Origin: Cytospora piceicola
Taxonomy: Eukaryota; Ascomycota; Sordariomycetes; Diaporthales; Cytosporaceae
NCBI GenBank assembly: GCA_023375675.1
Contig: JALQBC010000094.1
Span: 1 to 28,897, forward strand
Reading direction: 5' to 3'
DNA length: 28,897 nucleotides
Positions 10,060-21,431 of the stretch are shown one piece after another. A program made the translations under genes and the position numbers. The notes below the pieces were generated by a model. That model did not search any database. It saw nothing but the letters and a program-made list of their open reading frames with translations, and was not told where the DNA came from. Positions within the stretch are counted from its first letter, which is position 1, and each line of letters opens with the position of its first letter.

Positions 10060-13000
10060 GAACTTACTATGTTTTAAGCTAACGTTTAAGCCTTCGGTTT
10101 TACTTATTATATCGCTTTTAATTTTACTTATAAAGCCGGTGTCGATATAGCTTTTATTTAAGACTTATAAGCTAAGCTTAAAAACTAACGTCGTTTTATT
10201 AAAACCTACTTAAGCTTTAATATTTTTATATCGGTAAAAGATTAAATAACAGTCTTTTTTATTATTACTTATATCAGAAAATCCTTATATTACTCGATAT
10301 ATTCGCTACGTTTATTTAACTTACTATATTACTATATCGTTCTTATTAATAGTATTACTTTTATAAACTTATATTACCGATAATTAAAAACCGACTAGAT
10401 TTTAAAATAGCTAAAATACTAAATAGTTTTTTATAACTTATTATTATAGGCGATTTTAACGTTATTTATTTTAATTATAGCCGTTATATAAAACTAGGTA
10501 ACCGGATCGCTATATAAGTTAATAACGCCGGCCTTATAGCTTTTAACTTTTTTATCTTTACTAATAAATTTAATAATACTATCGATCTTATTTTTTTGCC
10601 GTTTTTAAAGCTATTATTTAAATATTTTACTCTTTATATACCGGATTAAACTATAATACTTTATAAACTATAGTTTTTACCGGCGTATTACGTTAACGTA
10701 AAGCCTTCCCGCTTTACTTTATTTTTTTTATAAAACGCGGAATTTATTTAATTTATTAAACGATTTACTACTTTATTTCCGATAATTATAAATACCTTCT
10801 TTTAGCTTAATACTTTAGCTATTAGTATTATAACCTTATTATAAGACTGTTTTTAAGCTATAGAGAAACCTATATTTAAAGACAGCTATATTACTTTTTA
10901 AAAGTTTCCGGAATACTATATTATATATAAGTCTATACTAAATATATATACTTTAAATCTTTTTACTACTTATCGATATTTCCGAGCTATAGTATAATAT
11001 ATTAAGAAACAGTACTAATAGAATTAGATTATCTTTATAACCGACGATAATTAAATCTTTCAGGTTATTAAATAGTATAGATCTATAAATACGTTTTACT
11101 TTTTACTTTTTATATAAAACGGTTTACTTATTATAACCCCGGCCGATAAAGCTAAGTATTTACGTTTTTTTATTTTATACTACTTTTTTACCGATTAAGA
11201 TATTTTAAATTTTTAAGAACTATCTGTTTTCAATATAGCTTTAATCTTATAAAATCTTTATATTTTTACCGATAAAGTTAAAGTATACTATATCGAGTTA
11301 TATAATATAGCTTTAAGTACTAATACTATTATAGTTTATATATTTACCTTAGTATAGCTAGCTATTATTAATACTATTCTGACGTTTTATAAAAGCTGTT
11401 TTATTATAAGATATTATCTTTACGCTTTCCGGTAAATAAAAGTTATTATAATTTTTAAATAAGGTAAATCGGACTATTTAAGCTTCTGTTTTTACCGCCT
11501 TATCGTTTTACTTTTTTATTTAAATAAAGGATTATAACGTTTTATTACTTAACGTATATTTACGTTCGCTATCTATTATTACTTACTTAACCTTTAATAC
11601 TTTAACGCGTTTTTTAAACGATTAGCTATAACCTTAACTGTTTACTTTATATATAATATCGAATCTGGTTTTTAATAAAGATTAACGGTCTTATTTTTAA
11701 CTATAAACGTTTAAAACGCTTTCGATACTATTTTACTTAACTGCTTTACGTTACGTTTTTATTAATAAGGCTAGCTTTTATATTTTATTTTATAAACATA
11801 CTCTTTTATTATTAGCCGCTTTATATAAGTACGTTTAAAAGGTATTTATATAGCTACGTATTCTTTAATTTATAATATGTTATAAAGGTTTTTAGCCTTT
11901 TTAACTCTGTATATACTATATGTTTCCTCTTTACTACTTTATAGAAACGTTACCTTTTATTACGTTTACGCCGATAACGTAGCTTTTTTATAAACTAGCT
12001 ATAATATAGCTATAATATTATATGCTTTCTTTAAATATTTTTAAAACGTTTTTATTTAAAAATAAGATAATGTAATCGTTTTTACTTTAAAAAAGTTTGA
12101 GCTACTATAATTCATTTACGTTAGCGTTTCTAGCCGGTATAAAGTCTAAACCGGCTTATTTATTATTACCTTTAATATTAAGCCGGTGTATTAATTTAAG
12201 GTTTATTTTAACCTTTAACTTTCTTTCTACTTATATATTAAAATATAGGTTATTAAAGTATATTATATACCTTTTTATTTCTGTAACTTTAACTATATTA
12301 CTATTAAAACTCTTTTAATAGCGATATATAAAGCTATTTAAGCTTATATCTTCTTTATCGCTTTCTTTATAGCTAAAGTTTAAGCCGAAGGTTTATATAA
12401 ACTTAGTACTTATATTACTAACGAAATAGTCTTTATATAATAATAAAGCTATTTTTATAATATCGATAAAGGTATTTATTTATATTAGTATTAAAGTAGT
12501 AGTACCGGCTTAACGTACAATATTAACTATTATTATTTATCGAGATAATAAGCTTTTTCCGGTTAAAGTTTTAATTTAATAAGTCTAGCTATAAGCCAGT
12601 TTTTAGCTTTATACCTTTAACCGAGATTATTTATTTAATATCTATTTATATAACCTTCCACTTTATATTAGCTATAAAAGTAAAAGGCCGGTTTTCTATC
12701 TTTACCCCTTTTTATTTATTACTTATTTATAACGGTTTTTAGTTTTAGCCTTTTTTTATATTAAACCTACCTTTATATTTATACGTTATATAATACTTTT
12801 AGTATCTATATTATATAGTAAGCTATAAGGTAAATTACGTTATAATAATATACTTCTTTTTAGCTTATAGAATTCGGTCTTTTTATACTCGAACGGTTTT
12901 ACTATTAAAAGCGATACCGGCTAAAACTTCGTAGTATACTAAAACGATAAATATATGTATTATAACGGTAGCCTTTTACTTTATTTAAAGGTCTTTAATA

Positions 13001-13760
13001 TTAAGATTCGTAACGTTTTTTAAACGGTTTTTTAAGCTTTAACGATATACCTTTTTATTATACTTACGCCTTTATAATATTATATTTATATTGATAATAC
13101 CGCGGTTATTTAAGATATTGCTAGCTGTATACTAAACAGCTTATAATATAAATTCTTTTTCTTCCGAAATGCTATTTTTTAAATCCCGGTTTTAATTATT
13201 ATTATTTAAAGCTTAAGCTATACCGATATTAAAAGTAATAGAAAAGCTAACTAAATCGTTAAAGCGGTAGTATAAGGTAAATATTTCGGGAAGCTAAATA
13301 GGCTACGTTTTATAAGTATTATACTTAAAGGACCGGGAATAATTTCTTAAACGAAAAGACGAAATAAGTAAAAACGAAAAATCTGTTTCGATTATTAGTA
13401 GTATATAAATATACTAATTAGCTATTAAAGGTAAAGCCTTTAAGCTATAATCTTACCTCCGGAACTTATACTTACCCGATAGGTACTTTATAAGTACTTA
13501 GCAGAGCGATTAAGCTATAGCGACTTTATTATTTACTATAAACGATTTAAGTATATTAGTACAGATTACTTATATAAATATAAACGACTATAATAGTTAG
13601 GTTATTTTCTTATGTATTTATACACTATAGTTCTTTTTCGAGAATAATAATACCGAGTAATTAAATATATTTTAAGCTAATTAGGTTAAGAATAATTTTA
13701 AGCCTTTATTATAAACTCTAGTATTTATAATACCTTTTTAAATAATAAAAGCAATGTAGA
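10060..13760 (+). pseudogene. LINE ORF2: endonuclease, reverse transcriptase, RNase H
   Basis: Endonuclease: N-terminal part near 10085-10300 and the GDFN box at 10449-10460, followed by NAGL...NNTIDLIF. RT: a GKSDY...YR.I.LL motif near 11465, the palm motif N-A-F-D at 11715-11726, the YADD box now Y-A-D-N at 11967-11978, and an A-x-Q-A-C...L..A..W-x-E-G-L-Y pattern near 12320-12400. RNase H: S-D-G now S-N-G near 12889, I-D-N at 13090-13098 and a T-D-I-K-x-N-x-K-A motif near 13222. A Cys/His tail follows near 13480-13600. Frames change between endonuclease start and GDFN and again between about 12400 and 12880, so at least two indels add to the many stops. The ATG start is not recoverable; 10060 is approximate. 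Confidence 0.87.
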
Positions 13761-13965
13761 ATAATATAACCTCTTTTACTTTACTTTTTTTTATATAACC
13801 TTTATTTACTAAGCCCGGCTTTACCGAATATAGTAAATTTAGCGGTTTATATACTTTTATTCTTTTTTATCTATTCGGTAATAAAAGGGTACTACTCCCT
13901 CTGTTTATAGACGCTTTACAGGAGGTATTATATAAATAATATATATATAGACGTAAATAATATTA
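13760..13965 (+). other. Probable LINE 3' UTR and junction
   Basis: After the ORF2 tail there is AT-rich sequence and a more GC-rich patch, TACTCCCTCTG...CAGGAGGTA, at about 13894-13930. Its ends are imperfect inverted repeats (TACTCCCTCTGTTTA against TACCTCCTGTAAA on the other strand). Then come A/T runs up to about 13965, where the integrase of an older Gypsy element starts on the minus strand. No clean poly(A) or short tandem tail is visible, so the exact 3' end of the LINE is uncertain. Confidence 0.45.
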
Positions 13966-16900
13966 TTATATAAGTAAAAGGCTATTAAAAGCTTATATTT
14001 TACTTTTAGTTTATTTGTAAGTTTTTATTAAAAGTAAAAGGTAAACTTAATATTATAGTTTATAATAAGTGTTTTTAATAATCTGTATTAGTTAATAAAC
14101 TTCTATAAAAACGTATATATTAATTCTTTTATAGTTTAAGATTTTTAATAAAGTAAAACATAAGCTTATTTAATAAGTTTATTTATATTAACTAAAATAC
14201 TATAAAATAATACTTTAGTTATTAGTTCTTTAAACTTAAGTAGTTTAATAATAAAGTTAATTGTTACTAGCTTTTATAGTTTTATTATTATTAATAAAGC
14301 TTTTAGCTTTCTATAAAACTTATATTATATTACCTTAGTTTTATTACAGATATTATAATTTTTAAGTATTATAATAATATATTAATATGTTTTAAAAACC
14401 TTATAATATTATTAAATCTTTTAAACTATTAAGATAATTCTTTAGTATTTTATAAGCTAATACTTTAAATATCCGGTAAATAACCTTACTTTATTTATTT
14501 TCTAAAACGTAAAGTTTATTTATTTAAAAAAGTATACTATATTTTTTTAAAATCCTTTTTTTCTTTTAAATATAAGTCGTTATTAAAATTCTTTAAGTTT
14601 TATCTTTTCTTTTAAATTTACGTTACTTTTAAATATAGTGTTTAACTATTTTAAGTTTTAAATAAAAATATTATTATTGTCTTATTTAAAAATACTTTAT
14701 ATTTCGAATATAACGTTTTACTAATAATTTAAACATTTACTTTAAATGGTTATAATTCTGTTATATACTTTATATAATAATAGATTTTAATATCGAATTA
14801 AAATATAGACTTTATTTATCGTACTTATTACTTATTAAAAACCTTAATAGTTATAAAAGTTATAAAGTTTTTATAATTTAAGTAAACTTTTACTTTATAT
14901 TTAGCTTTTATTAAGTATAATTCTTACTTTTTAAATATATTAATAATTACTATAAGTTCTTTACTATATATTTAATATTAAAGTTTAGGCTTATTAGGTT
15001 TTTTTAATATAAATATAACTAAATATAACTTATTATTTTCATTTTATTAATCGAGTTATCTTTTAAATATAAAGTTTAAAAAGTCTGTTTTAAATTTAAA
15101 TATTTTTAAAACATTTACTTTTATTAAAACCAGTTTTAATATATTTATATTTCTAAGTTTATTAAATACTCTGTATACTTTTATAGTTTAATTAAATATT
15201 ACGTTTTATTACTAAAATTAATAAAAGATATTATATATTTATAATAATCTTTAATAAATTATTAGTAAAAGTTTATAGATTTTCAAAAGGCCTTTAAACT
15301 TTTTAAGGTTAATAGGTTTTAGCTAGTTTTTAACTACTATAATTTTTAAGTCTTATATTTAGATTTCTTTTAATAAAATAATATATTTAAGAAACTTTGC
15401 TTTTTTAGTTTTAATAGTAGTTTTACATTTTATAATACCTTAGTACTTAATATATATCTTTTTATATTTACCTTTATTTTTAAAGTAAATATGTATATTA
15501 TCGAAATATATAATAATAGTAATATTTAAATATTATTATACTTTATAGTTAATTATATTTTAAAAATATAACTAGAGCGTTAATAAACTTAAATAATATT
15601 ATTATATACTTATAGTATTTATAGTATATTTTAAACGCTATTTTCTATTCTTTTCTTTTTTATTTAAACTATACTATAGGCTTTTTTAAAGTTTAAAGCT
15701 ATAAAGACTTTTACTTTATATAATCTATTTTTAAAGTCTTTAATTAAAGGTGAAAGGTAATAGTTTTTAATAGTAATTTTGTTAAGCTATTAATAGTCGA
15801 CGTATAGTTTTAACTTTTTATTTTTCTTTAAGATAAACAGGATTAAGTATTTTACTAACAACGTTAATTGTTATATATAAATCTTTACTAAGTTTTTATT
15901 TAAGTATTTATAAAGGACTTTTAGTTAATCTTTATTAACTTATAGATATATTAAAACTCTAGCTATAGTTTTCTTTTAAAAGTAGTTTATAATCTTATTA
16001 AATATATTCAGGTAGTTCGGTATTAAAGACTTTTAAAAGTAGTTTAATATACTTTTTATATTAATTTAAAATATAATCTTTAAGATTTTTCTTTATTTTC
16101 ATAAGTAGCTAAGAAATCTTTTATATAGCTTTTATATTTATTTAATTATTTCTTTATATTCGTCTTATTGTTTTTAATATAATATAATTCCTTTTAATAT
16201 TACTATAACTGTTTTTATTGCTAATAGCTTAGCTTTATATTATAGTTATATTTTATATTTATACCTTTTAATATTTAAAATAAATTAAGTTATAACTATT
16301 AATCTTTTTTTCTTTTAATTAAGTTTACTTTTTTAAAACTCTGTTTATATCGTTATTCTGTTATTTTTAAAAGTAATTATTCTATCCTTAATTTAGTAAA
16401 AAGTATAACTACTACTTTCTTAGTAATATAATCCTTTTTAAAAATATTTTCTTTTAGTGTAGCCTTTAAGGCCTAAGTAGTTCTTTAAACTCTTTTAAAG
16501 GTATTATTAAATATATTTAAGCGCTATTTTTATAAGCTATCTTTAAAGACTAAACTCTTTTTAACTATACTATTAATTATCCTTTTAACTAAAGTACGGC
16601 TTACTTAATTAATTTATCTACTAATTAAATTAATATTTAAGTTATATTTTCTAAACTATATAATACTTACTATTACGTTGTAATTTAAAAATCTATAATA
16701 CTAAAGTTAAAATTTTTATTATATTATTATATAATAATAAAGAGATAATTAGTTTCGTTATTAATTTATCTATTAGTATAAGTAATATTAGTTTTTCGAT
16801 TAATTTAAATTAATATAGTTCTTTTTATATATAATAGGTTAGTTTATATCGATTAACTACTTTTAAAGAGATAAACTTCTTTTAAACGCTATTATTTAAT

Positions 16901-17900
16901 AATATATATAGCTTAATGCTTCCGATTTATATTTCTAATTATAAGTAGTTATAGTTATTAATATATGTTACGTTAAAAAACCTTTTTAGTCTTTTATTAT
17001 TAAATAGTCCTTTTTTTAAAAAATAGTTTTAGTTGTTTTTTACTTATTTTATTACCTGTTATACTAGTTTTTTAACAAGGTTTGTTTTATTTATTTTAAA
17101 AGCGTTACTTTTTTTAATTCTTCTTTTTAGAATTTGTTTTTAAAACTTCTCTATTGAAAGGTAGTTATTATAAAGCTTAAAGTCGGTTATATATTTAATT
17201 TTTTTCCTCTGGTTTTTATAGCTTTATATTAGTTTACATATTTGTATTAAATATAAATTTGCTAAGTGTTTTACACAGTTCTTAAGTATAGCTTTTATTC
17301 CGATATAAGGTAAAAGATAGTTTACTTCGTTAAGCTTAAAAGTTATATAGTCTTTAAGGTTTTCTTTATATGTTTTTCGATAATATTAAATAGTATTATT
17401 AAGCTAGTAAGTTTTTTTAATTTAGATATTTATATACCTATATAGAAAAAAGTTATTTTATACTTTATAAACATAGTATACTTTATATTATTTATCTATA
17501 TACGAGATTTAAATAACTTATAAAACATATATAAAGTATCTTAAAGATAGATTAAGTAAGTTGTTTTATTATATTTCCGACTTAAAGGTAGTTTATCCGG
17601 TATTATTATAGTATAAGGTAAGGTTTACTACTTTATTTAAAGAATAACATAAATTATTAAATATATATTAAATTAATACTAGGTTTTATTTAATTAACTA
17701 TACTACCTGTTATACGTCTTTCTTTATAAGGTTACTTATAATATTATTATTAATTAAGTTTTTTATATATTTTTAAACGCTTTCCGAGTTTTTATTATTA
17801 ATAAGCTTAGGTTTTCATAATTCCTTTCATCGGATTACTTCTTTAATAACATCGATAGTTAGTTTTTTATCTTAAATAAAGTTAGTAATGTATCGCTTAT
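13966..17900 (-). pseudogene. Gag-pol of the older Gypsy fragment, 3'-truncated
   Basis: RT: a K-L-K-L-Y-V-D-Y motif followed by QLN-x-I-T-I-K-N (stops in place of Gln) near 15815-15765, F-x-A-L-N-F-x-x-A-Y-S (originally LDLRGAYN-like) near 15690, the YLDD box now Y-F-D-N at 15508-15497, and K-F-L-x-Y-I-I-L (FLGYII) near 15390. Protease: an L-L-N-N-S stretch near 16902-16888 where L-L-D-S/T-G is expected, a weaker call. Integrase core: T-I-N-F-I-I-K-L-L near 14264 (originally T-I-D-F-I-T-K-L-P, Asp to Asn at 14258-14256), then S-I-L-V-x-I-x-K-L and T-F-L-x-x-F-I. Frames differ between protease, RT and integrase, so indels are present as well as stops. Confidence 0.82.
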
Positions 17901-17950
17901 TATCTTATAATATTCTTTATATAATATATATAGTGTATATTTACTTATAA
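13966..17950 (-). mobile_element. Older Ty3/Gypsy fragment, truncated in integrase
   Basis: A second Gypsy element on the minus strand, more AT-rich than its neighbours. Gag-like sequence lies from about 17950 to 17000, protease near 16900-16640, RT near 15860-15300, RNase H below that, and integrase core from about 14270 to 13966. The integrase reading stops abruptly just after the second acidic position, before the conserved HPQTDGQTE block, at the junction with the LINE 3' end. Its LTRs were not found; the 5' one should lie within about 17950-18770 but no repeat partner exists in the window. The outer boundary given is approximate. Confidence 0.8.
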
Positions 17951-18770
17951 AGTTCTTATTGTTTTAGTAATTTAATATATTAATAATAGTTACATTTCCT
18001 TTACTTTCTTAAAAGTTAGTTAAATATAGACTGCTTTAAAGATAGAAATAAGATATATATTTACTTTAAAACTTTAAAGTATTAAAATAAAGTATAATAT
18101 TAAATAAAATAATATAAAAACTAATTTTTATAAGACTTATTTTAACTTATACTATAAAATAATAACCTTTAATATTATATAAATTAAATAATATAATATA
18201 ATACTAAAAATAATATAGTTAAAAAAGAGTAATTTATATATTAACTAAACTACTAGCTAAATTAGTTAGAATCCTTTTACCGATAAAGTAACTAATATTA
18301 CTATTTAAAAAGCTTGTTTTTAAGTATATTTAATATAATATTTCTATACTTTTAAATAATATATTAAGAAAAACTACAGATATACCTTTAAAATATAACT
18401 ATAGAAATAAATACAAAAATAAAACTATTATAAAAGATTATATATATATAAAGCTAAAAGTAAAACACTTTAAAATATAAATACAAGGTATTATATAATA
18501 AATAATAAAGACTATAATAAATAGTAATTATTATAAGAGTATTATAAGATATTGAAGAATTTAAGTAAAAAGACTTAATATAATAAGAAGTTATTATTTC
18601 TATAAATACTATACTTATAGTAAACTAAGATATAAGACTATAATTAAAGTAATTATATTAAAAATAATAGATAAATAAATAATAAATTTAAGAGCTATTT
18701 AAGTAGTTTATTAACTACTTATAAATAGTATAAAAGTATAAAGAAAAGCTATTAGTTTATACTTTAAAAT
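17951..18770. other. AT-rich stretch without recognisable gene
   Basis: About 800 bp of A/T-dominated sequence with no open frame above background, no clear repeat partner and no tRNA-like structure. It probably contains the 5' LTR and leader of the older Gypsy fragment, judged only by position. A slightly less decayed patch (TTAGTTAGAATCC, CTTTTACCG) occurs at 18266-18288. Confidence 0.4.
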
Positions 18771-19207
18771 AAGAGAATAGCTATTTATACTGCTAAAGAA
18801 GCTATTTATACTACTACTATATACTATACTTCTGCTTTAAACCTTTATCGCTATACCTTTCTTTCATTAGTTTAAATTACAGCTACTCTACCTACTTAAT
18901 TTAAAATACTTTATAATTACTTTAGTTACCTTAATTTCATTATTTTAATTAATTTAATTTAATCGCTTTAATTTACTCGCTTTAATTTAATCGCTTTAAT
19001 TTAATCGCTTTAATTTAATCGCTTTAAAACAATCGCGTTATATCTATTTGCTTCTATTAGTCTGCTTAAAACGTTATAAGTTAGTATATAAGGCAGGTGT
19101 TTTTTTAGCTAACTAAAGGAGGCTGTACTAATAAGTGCCTATTGTTTTAATTTATAGTATATAGCAGCAGTATAAATAGCTACCTTGGTAGTATAAATAC
19201 CTGTTCT
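18771..19207. mobile_element. MITE-like element with imperfect terminal inverted repeats
   Basis: The left end (from AAGAGAATAGCTATTTATAC near 18771) and the reverse complement of the right end (AAGAACAGGTATTTATAC from about 19207) align over about 56 bp with few gaps. Each end contains two copies of a GTATAAATAGCT-like sub-unit, so the ends are internally repeated. The interior has no long open frame. At about 437 bp it is the size of a non-autonomous DNA transposon, and it keeps CA and TG dinucleotides better than its surroundings. A target duplication could not be settled. A palindromic relic of something else is the alternative. Confidence 0.6.
18956..19039. repeat. 14-bp minisatellite AATTTAATCGCTTT
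   Basis: Five head-to-tail copies at 18956, 18970, 18984, 18998 and 19012, the second with one change (ACTCG). They are followed by one degenerate copy (AAAACAATCGCGTT) to 19039. The array lies inside the MITE-like element. Confidence 0.92.
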
Positions 19208-20399
19208 TTAATTAAAACTTAATTTTAAAGAACTTAAAGTATTTTAAATTATATATAGAATTAAATAGTAAGGAATATAAATATATAAAATTAATTCTAA
19301 TAAAATAGTAGAATTACTAAGTCTTTAATTAAATAAGAAAGGTATAGTAATAGTAAGAACTAATAAAAACTAAATAACTAAATTAATACTATAAAATAGC
19401 TATTATAATAATATAATATAATATACTTTTTAAAATCTTAAACTTAATCTTTATATTAAGAAAATATTAATGAAATTACTTATATATATTTTTTTAAAAT
19501 CTATACTATCTTAGTTACTATTAAGATTTAAAACCTTATTAGTAAAATAAGAAACCTTTTTATTAAAATTAAATAATAGAAAAGTTTAAACTTTTTTTAT
19601 ATTAAAGTAAACTTAATTTATTTAATCGATTTATAGCTCTAGCAAATTATTTAAAAACATCTTTCTCTTATAATTAAAAGCTGTAAGAAACAACTATTTC
19701 GATACTAAATATATTTATATACTTTACTATTAACATTTTTAAAAAGTATATAAATATAATTACTTTTTATAAAGTTTAAATTCAAATATCTAGATAATTA
19801 ATCTATTTAATATAAAAAGGGCTTATTTAAAACACTTATAAACCCGGTTTATATTTTTAAAACGCTAATTTATTAAGCTTTAAAAGCCTTTAATCTTAAA
19901 AGAAAAAGCCTTTAACCTTTAAGGCCTAAATAAATTCTATCTGCTATAGCAATAACGCTTACAATAAGTATAATAACTGTTTTTAACTCAGCTAAACAGC
20001 TTAGTAGTTAAAATAACTAGCCAGTATAAATATGTAAGATCTTAAAAATAATTCAAAAGTATTATATAAGGTTATATATTAATTTAAATAATATATAAAA
20101 GATAAGTTAACGTCTATACGTTTTATTTATAATTATATATTTATATTATTTAGATAAAAGTAAGGCTGATAAAATATAGTTAGAATTCTAAATAATAATT
20201 ATAAGTATAATTATAAGTATATATTATAAATATAAAAAGAAAAAGATTTAACTATTAAGAGTATTTTAAACTATATATAAAAAACGATTTATCTTAACTA
20301 GTATTAAGCTATAAAGTTAATATTAATAGTTAAAAAAAGACTTAAAGTATTTAAAATAATATTTAGCTAAACGTAATTATAGTTATAACTTAAAGCTTA
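19208..20399. other. AT-rich relic DNA, no gene recognised
   Basis: Roughly 1.2 kb with stops in all frames. Parts of the plus strand could be the 5' region (LTR, leader, start of gag) of the Copia relic that is recognisable further right, but no motif proves it. A moderately GC-richer patch occurs at 19840-20000 (AACCCGG, AAGGCC). Confidence 0.4.
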
Positions 20400-21224
20400 A
20401 ATAAACTATAAAGTTATATTATTATAAAAAGCTTCGAATAACGTAAGTGTAATTATTAAATATAATAATTAAAAAAGCAGCTAAGTTATAATAGAAAGCT
20501 TAAAGTATATTTAACGCTATAAAGCCTTTAAATATTATTAACTTTATTAAAGCTATATATAAGCTTTTAGATTCTTAAATAGTTAAATGTAATATATATA
20601 TATATATATTATAGAAATACCTTATTTAAACTAATAGAAATATATATAATATATACTAGTATAAATAGCTATTATAAGTAGTAAAAACCTAACTAAATAA
20701 GACGTTAGATACAATATACTAATAGATTTAAAGCGAATATAAATAAACTTTAAAATAAAAAGATTAAGATAAAATAAAACGATATATAAGAAAAGACTAT
20801 AAAGAATAAAAAAAAGTAAAAAAAGAGACATAACCGGAAAATATAAACACTATAATTTTTAATTAACAAAATTCGTTTAATAAACTCGATAAATATTAGT
20901 TTAATAACTACGTTTATTAAAATCGAGTTAATTTTAAATATTAATATTTACTACTACTTCTCTTTATCTTTTAAAGGAATTTACTACTTTCGATAACTAC
21001 TTAGTTATAAATATTATTAACGTTTTAAACTTAATAAAACTAAAAATATATATTTGAAACTAATATTAAAAAACAAATTTAATTAAAGATTTAGTAGTAA
21101 TAATAAAAGGTAACAGAAAGCGTCGGGTTAATAGCGTACCTTTAAAGCTAAATAAGCTTAAGATAAAAACAAACATTTTTAATAATATATACTATATTCT
21201 GAACTTTTATATTAATATTATTTC
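20400..21224 (+). pseudogene. Ty1/Copia relic, gag to pre-integrase, first part
   Basis: Plus-strand translation from about 20640 to 20850 is Lys/Arg/Gln-rich, as at the end of a Copia gag. A protease-like F-D-N...N-D stretch near 20990-21030 may be the remains of a D-T/S-G active site, a tentative reading. From about 21100 the frame gives GNRKRRVNS, then N-I-Y-Y-I-L-N-F-Y-I-N-I-I-S, the equivalent of the N-V-L-H-V-P-x-F-x-x-N-I-V-S motif before the GAG-pre-integrase domain of Copia Pol. The frame continues exactly across the 6.8-kb insertion at 28055, which supports both the reading and the insertion boundaries. All is heavily decayed. Confidence 0.65.
21220..21224. repeat. Target-site duplication ATTTC, left copy
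   Basis: ATTTC directly before the left LTR, identical to 28050-28054. A 5-bp duplication is standard for Ty1/Copia. Confidence 0.92.
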
Positions 21225-21431
21225 TGTGGAACGCTGCCTAATCAGGCAGGCGGTTAGGCCTGCCGCCTCGGCAGGGCGGCAGAACTGTTAGGCCGCCTAG
21301 CCTATAGATAGGTTTCTATACTAAGCCTGTAGATAGCTTCAAACCTAGAGAATATATACATAGACATATATAACCTAAGCTAACAGACTGTACGATCGAT
21401 TGTATTTATATTACCTTAAGTCTTACTAACA
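21225..21431 (+). repeat. 5' LTR of the Copia element
   Basis: 207 bp, beginning TGTGGAACGC and ending ACTAACA, so it keeps the TG...CA termini. It contains a GC-rich inverted segment (GGCAGGCGGTTAGGCCTGCC, then GGCAGGGCGGCAG) that resists RIP. Its second half is more mutated than the 3' LTR: ATATATACATAGACATATATAAC here against ACACACAGACACACACAAC there. The first bases after the LTR (TTAATTAG, then TGG at 21440-21442) may include the primer-binding site, but I cannot assign a tRNA. Confidence 0.96.

Larger units (their letters stand above)
9321..13965 (+). mobile_element. Tad1-like non-LTR retrotransposon (LINE), RIP-inactivated
   Basis: Plus-strand LINE with the end of ORF1 (zinc knuckles) followed by ORF2 (apurinic-type endonuclease, reverse transcriptase, RNase H and a C-terminal Cys/His region). 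This domain order and the wording of the RT and RNase H motifs match the Tad1 clade of fungal LINEs. The N-terminal part of ORF1 is missing or lies beyond the Gypsy insertion; only about 200 bp is available on its other side, so 5' truncation is likely. The right boundary is where an older Gypsy integrase begins, near 13966. Multiple frame changes and stops make it dead. Confidence 0.88.

Noticed and set aside
12097..12318. 73-codon open frame on the plus strand (TTG start)
   Set aside because: It lies in another frame over the LINE ORF2 region between RT and RNase H, where the true frame gives the A-x-Q-A-C...E-G-L-Y pattern of Tad1 RTs. It has no ATG and a low-complexity Leu/Ile/Tyr composition.
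20631..20831. 66-codon open frame on the minus strand
   Set aside because: Antisense to the Lys/Arg/Gln-rich end of the Copia relic gag. Its Leu/Phe/Tyr-rich hydrophobic composition is what the complement of A-rich codons gives.
21235..21295. GC-rich inverted block suggesting a tRNA or ncRNA gene
   Set aside because: It lies inside the Copia LTR and recurs in the other LTR. No cloverleaf or T-loop sequence could be drawn.
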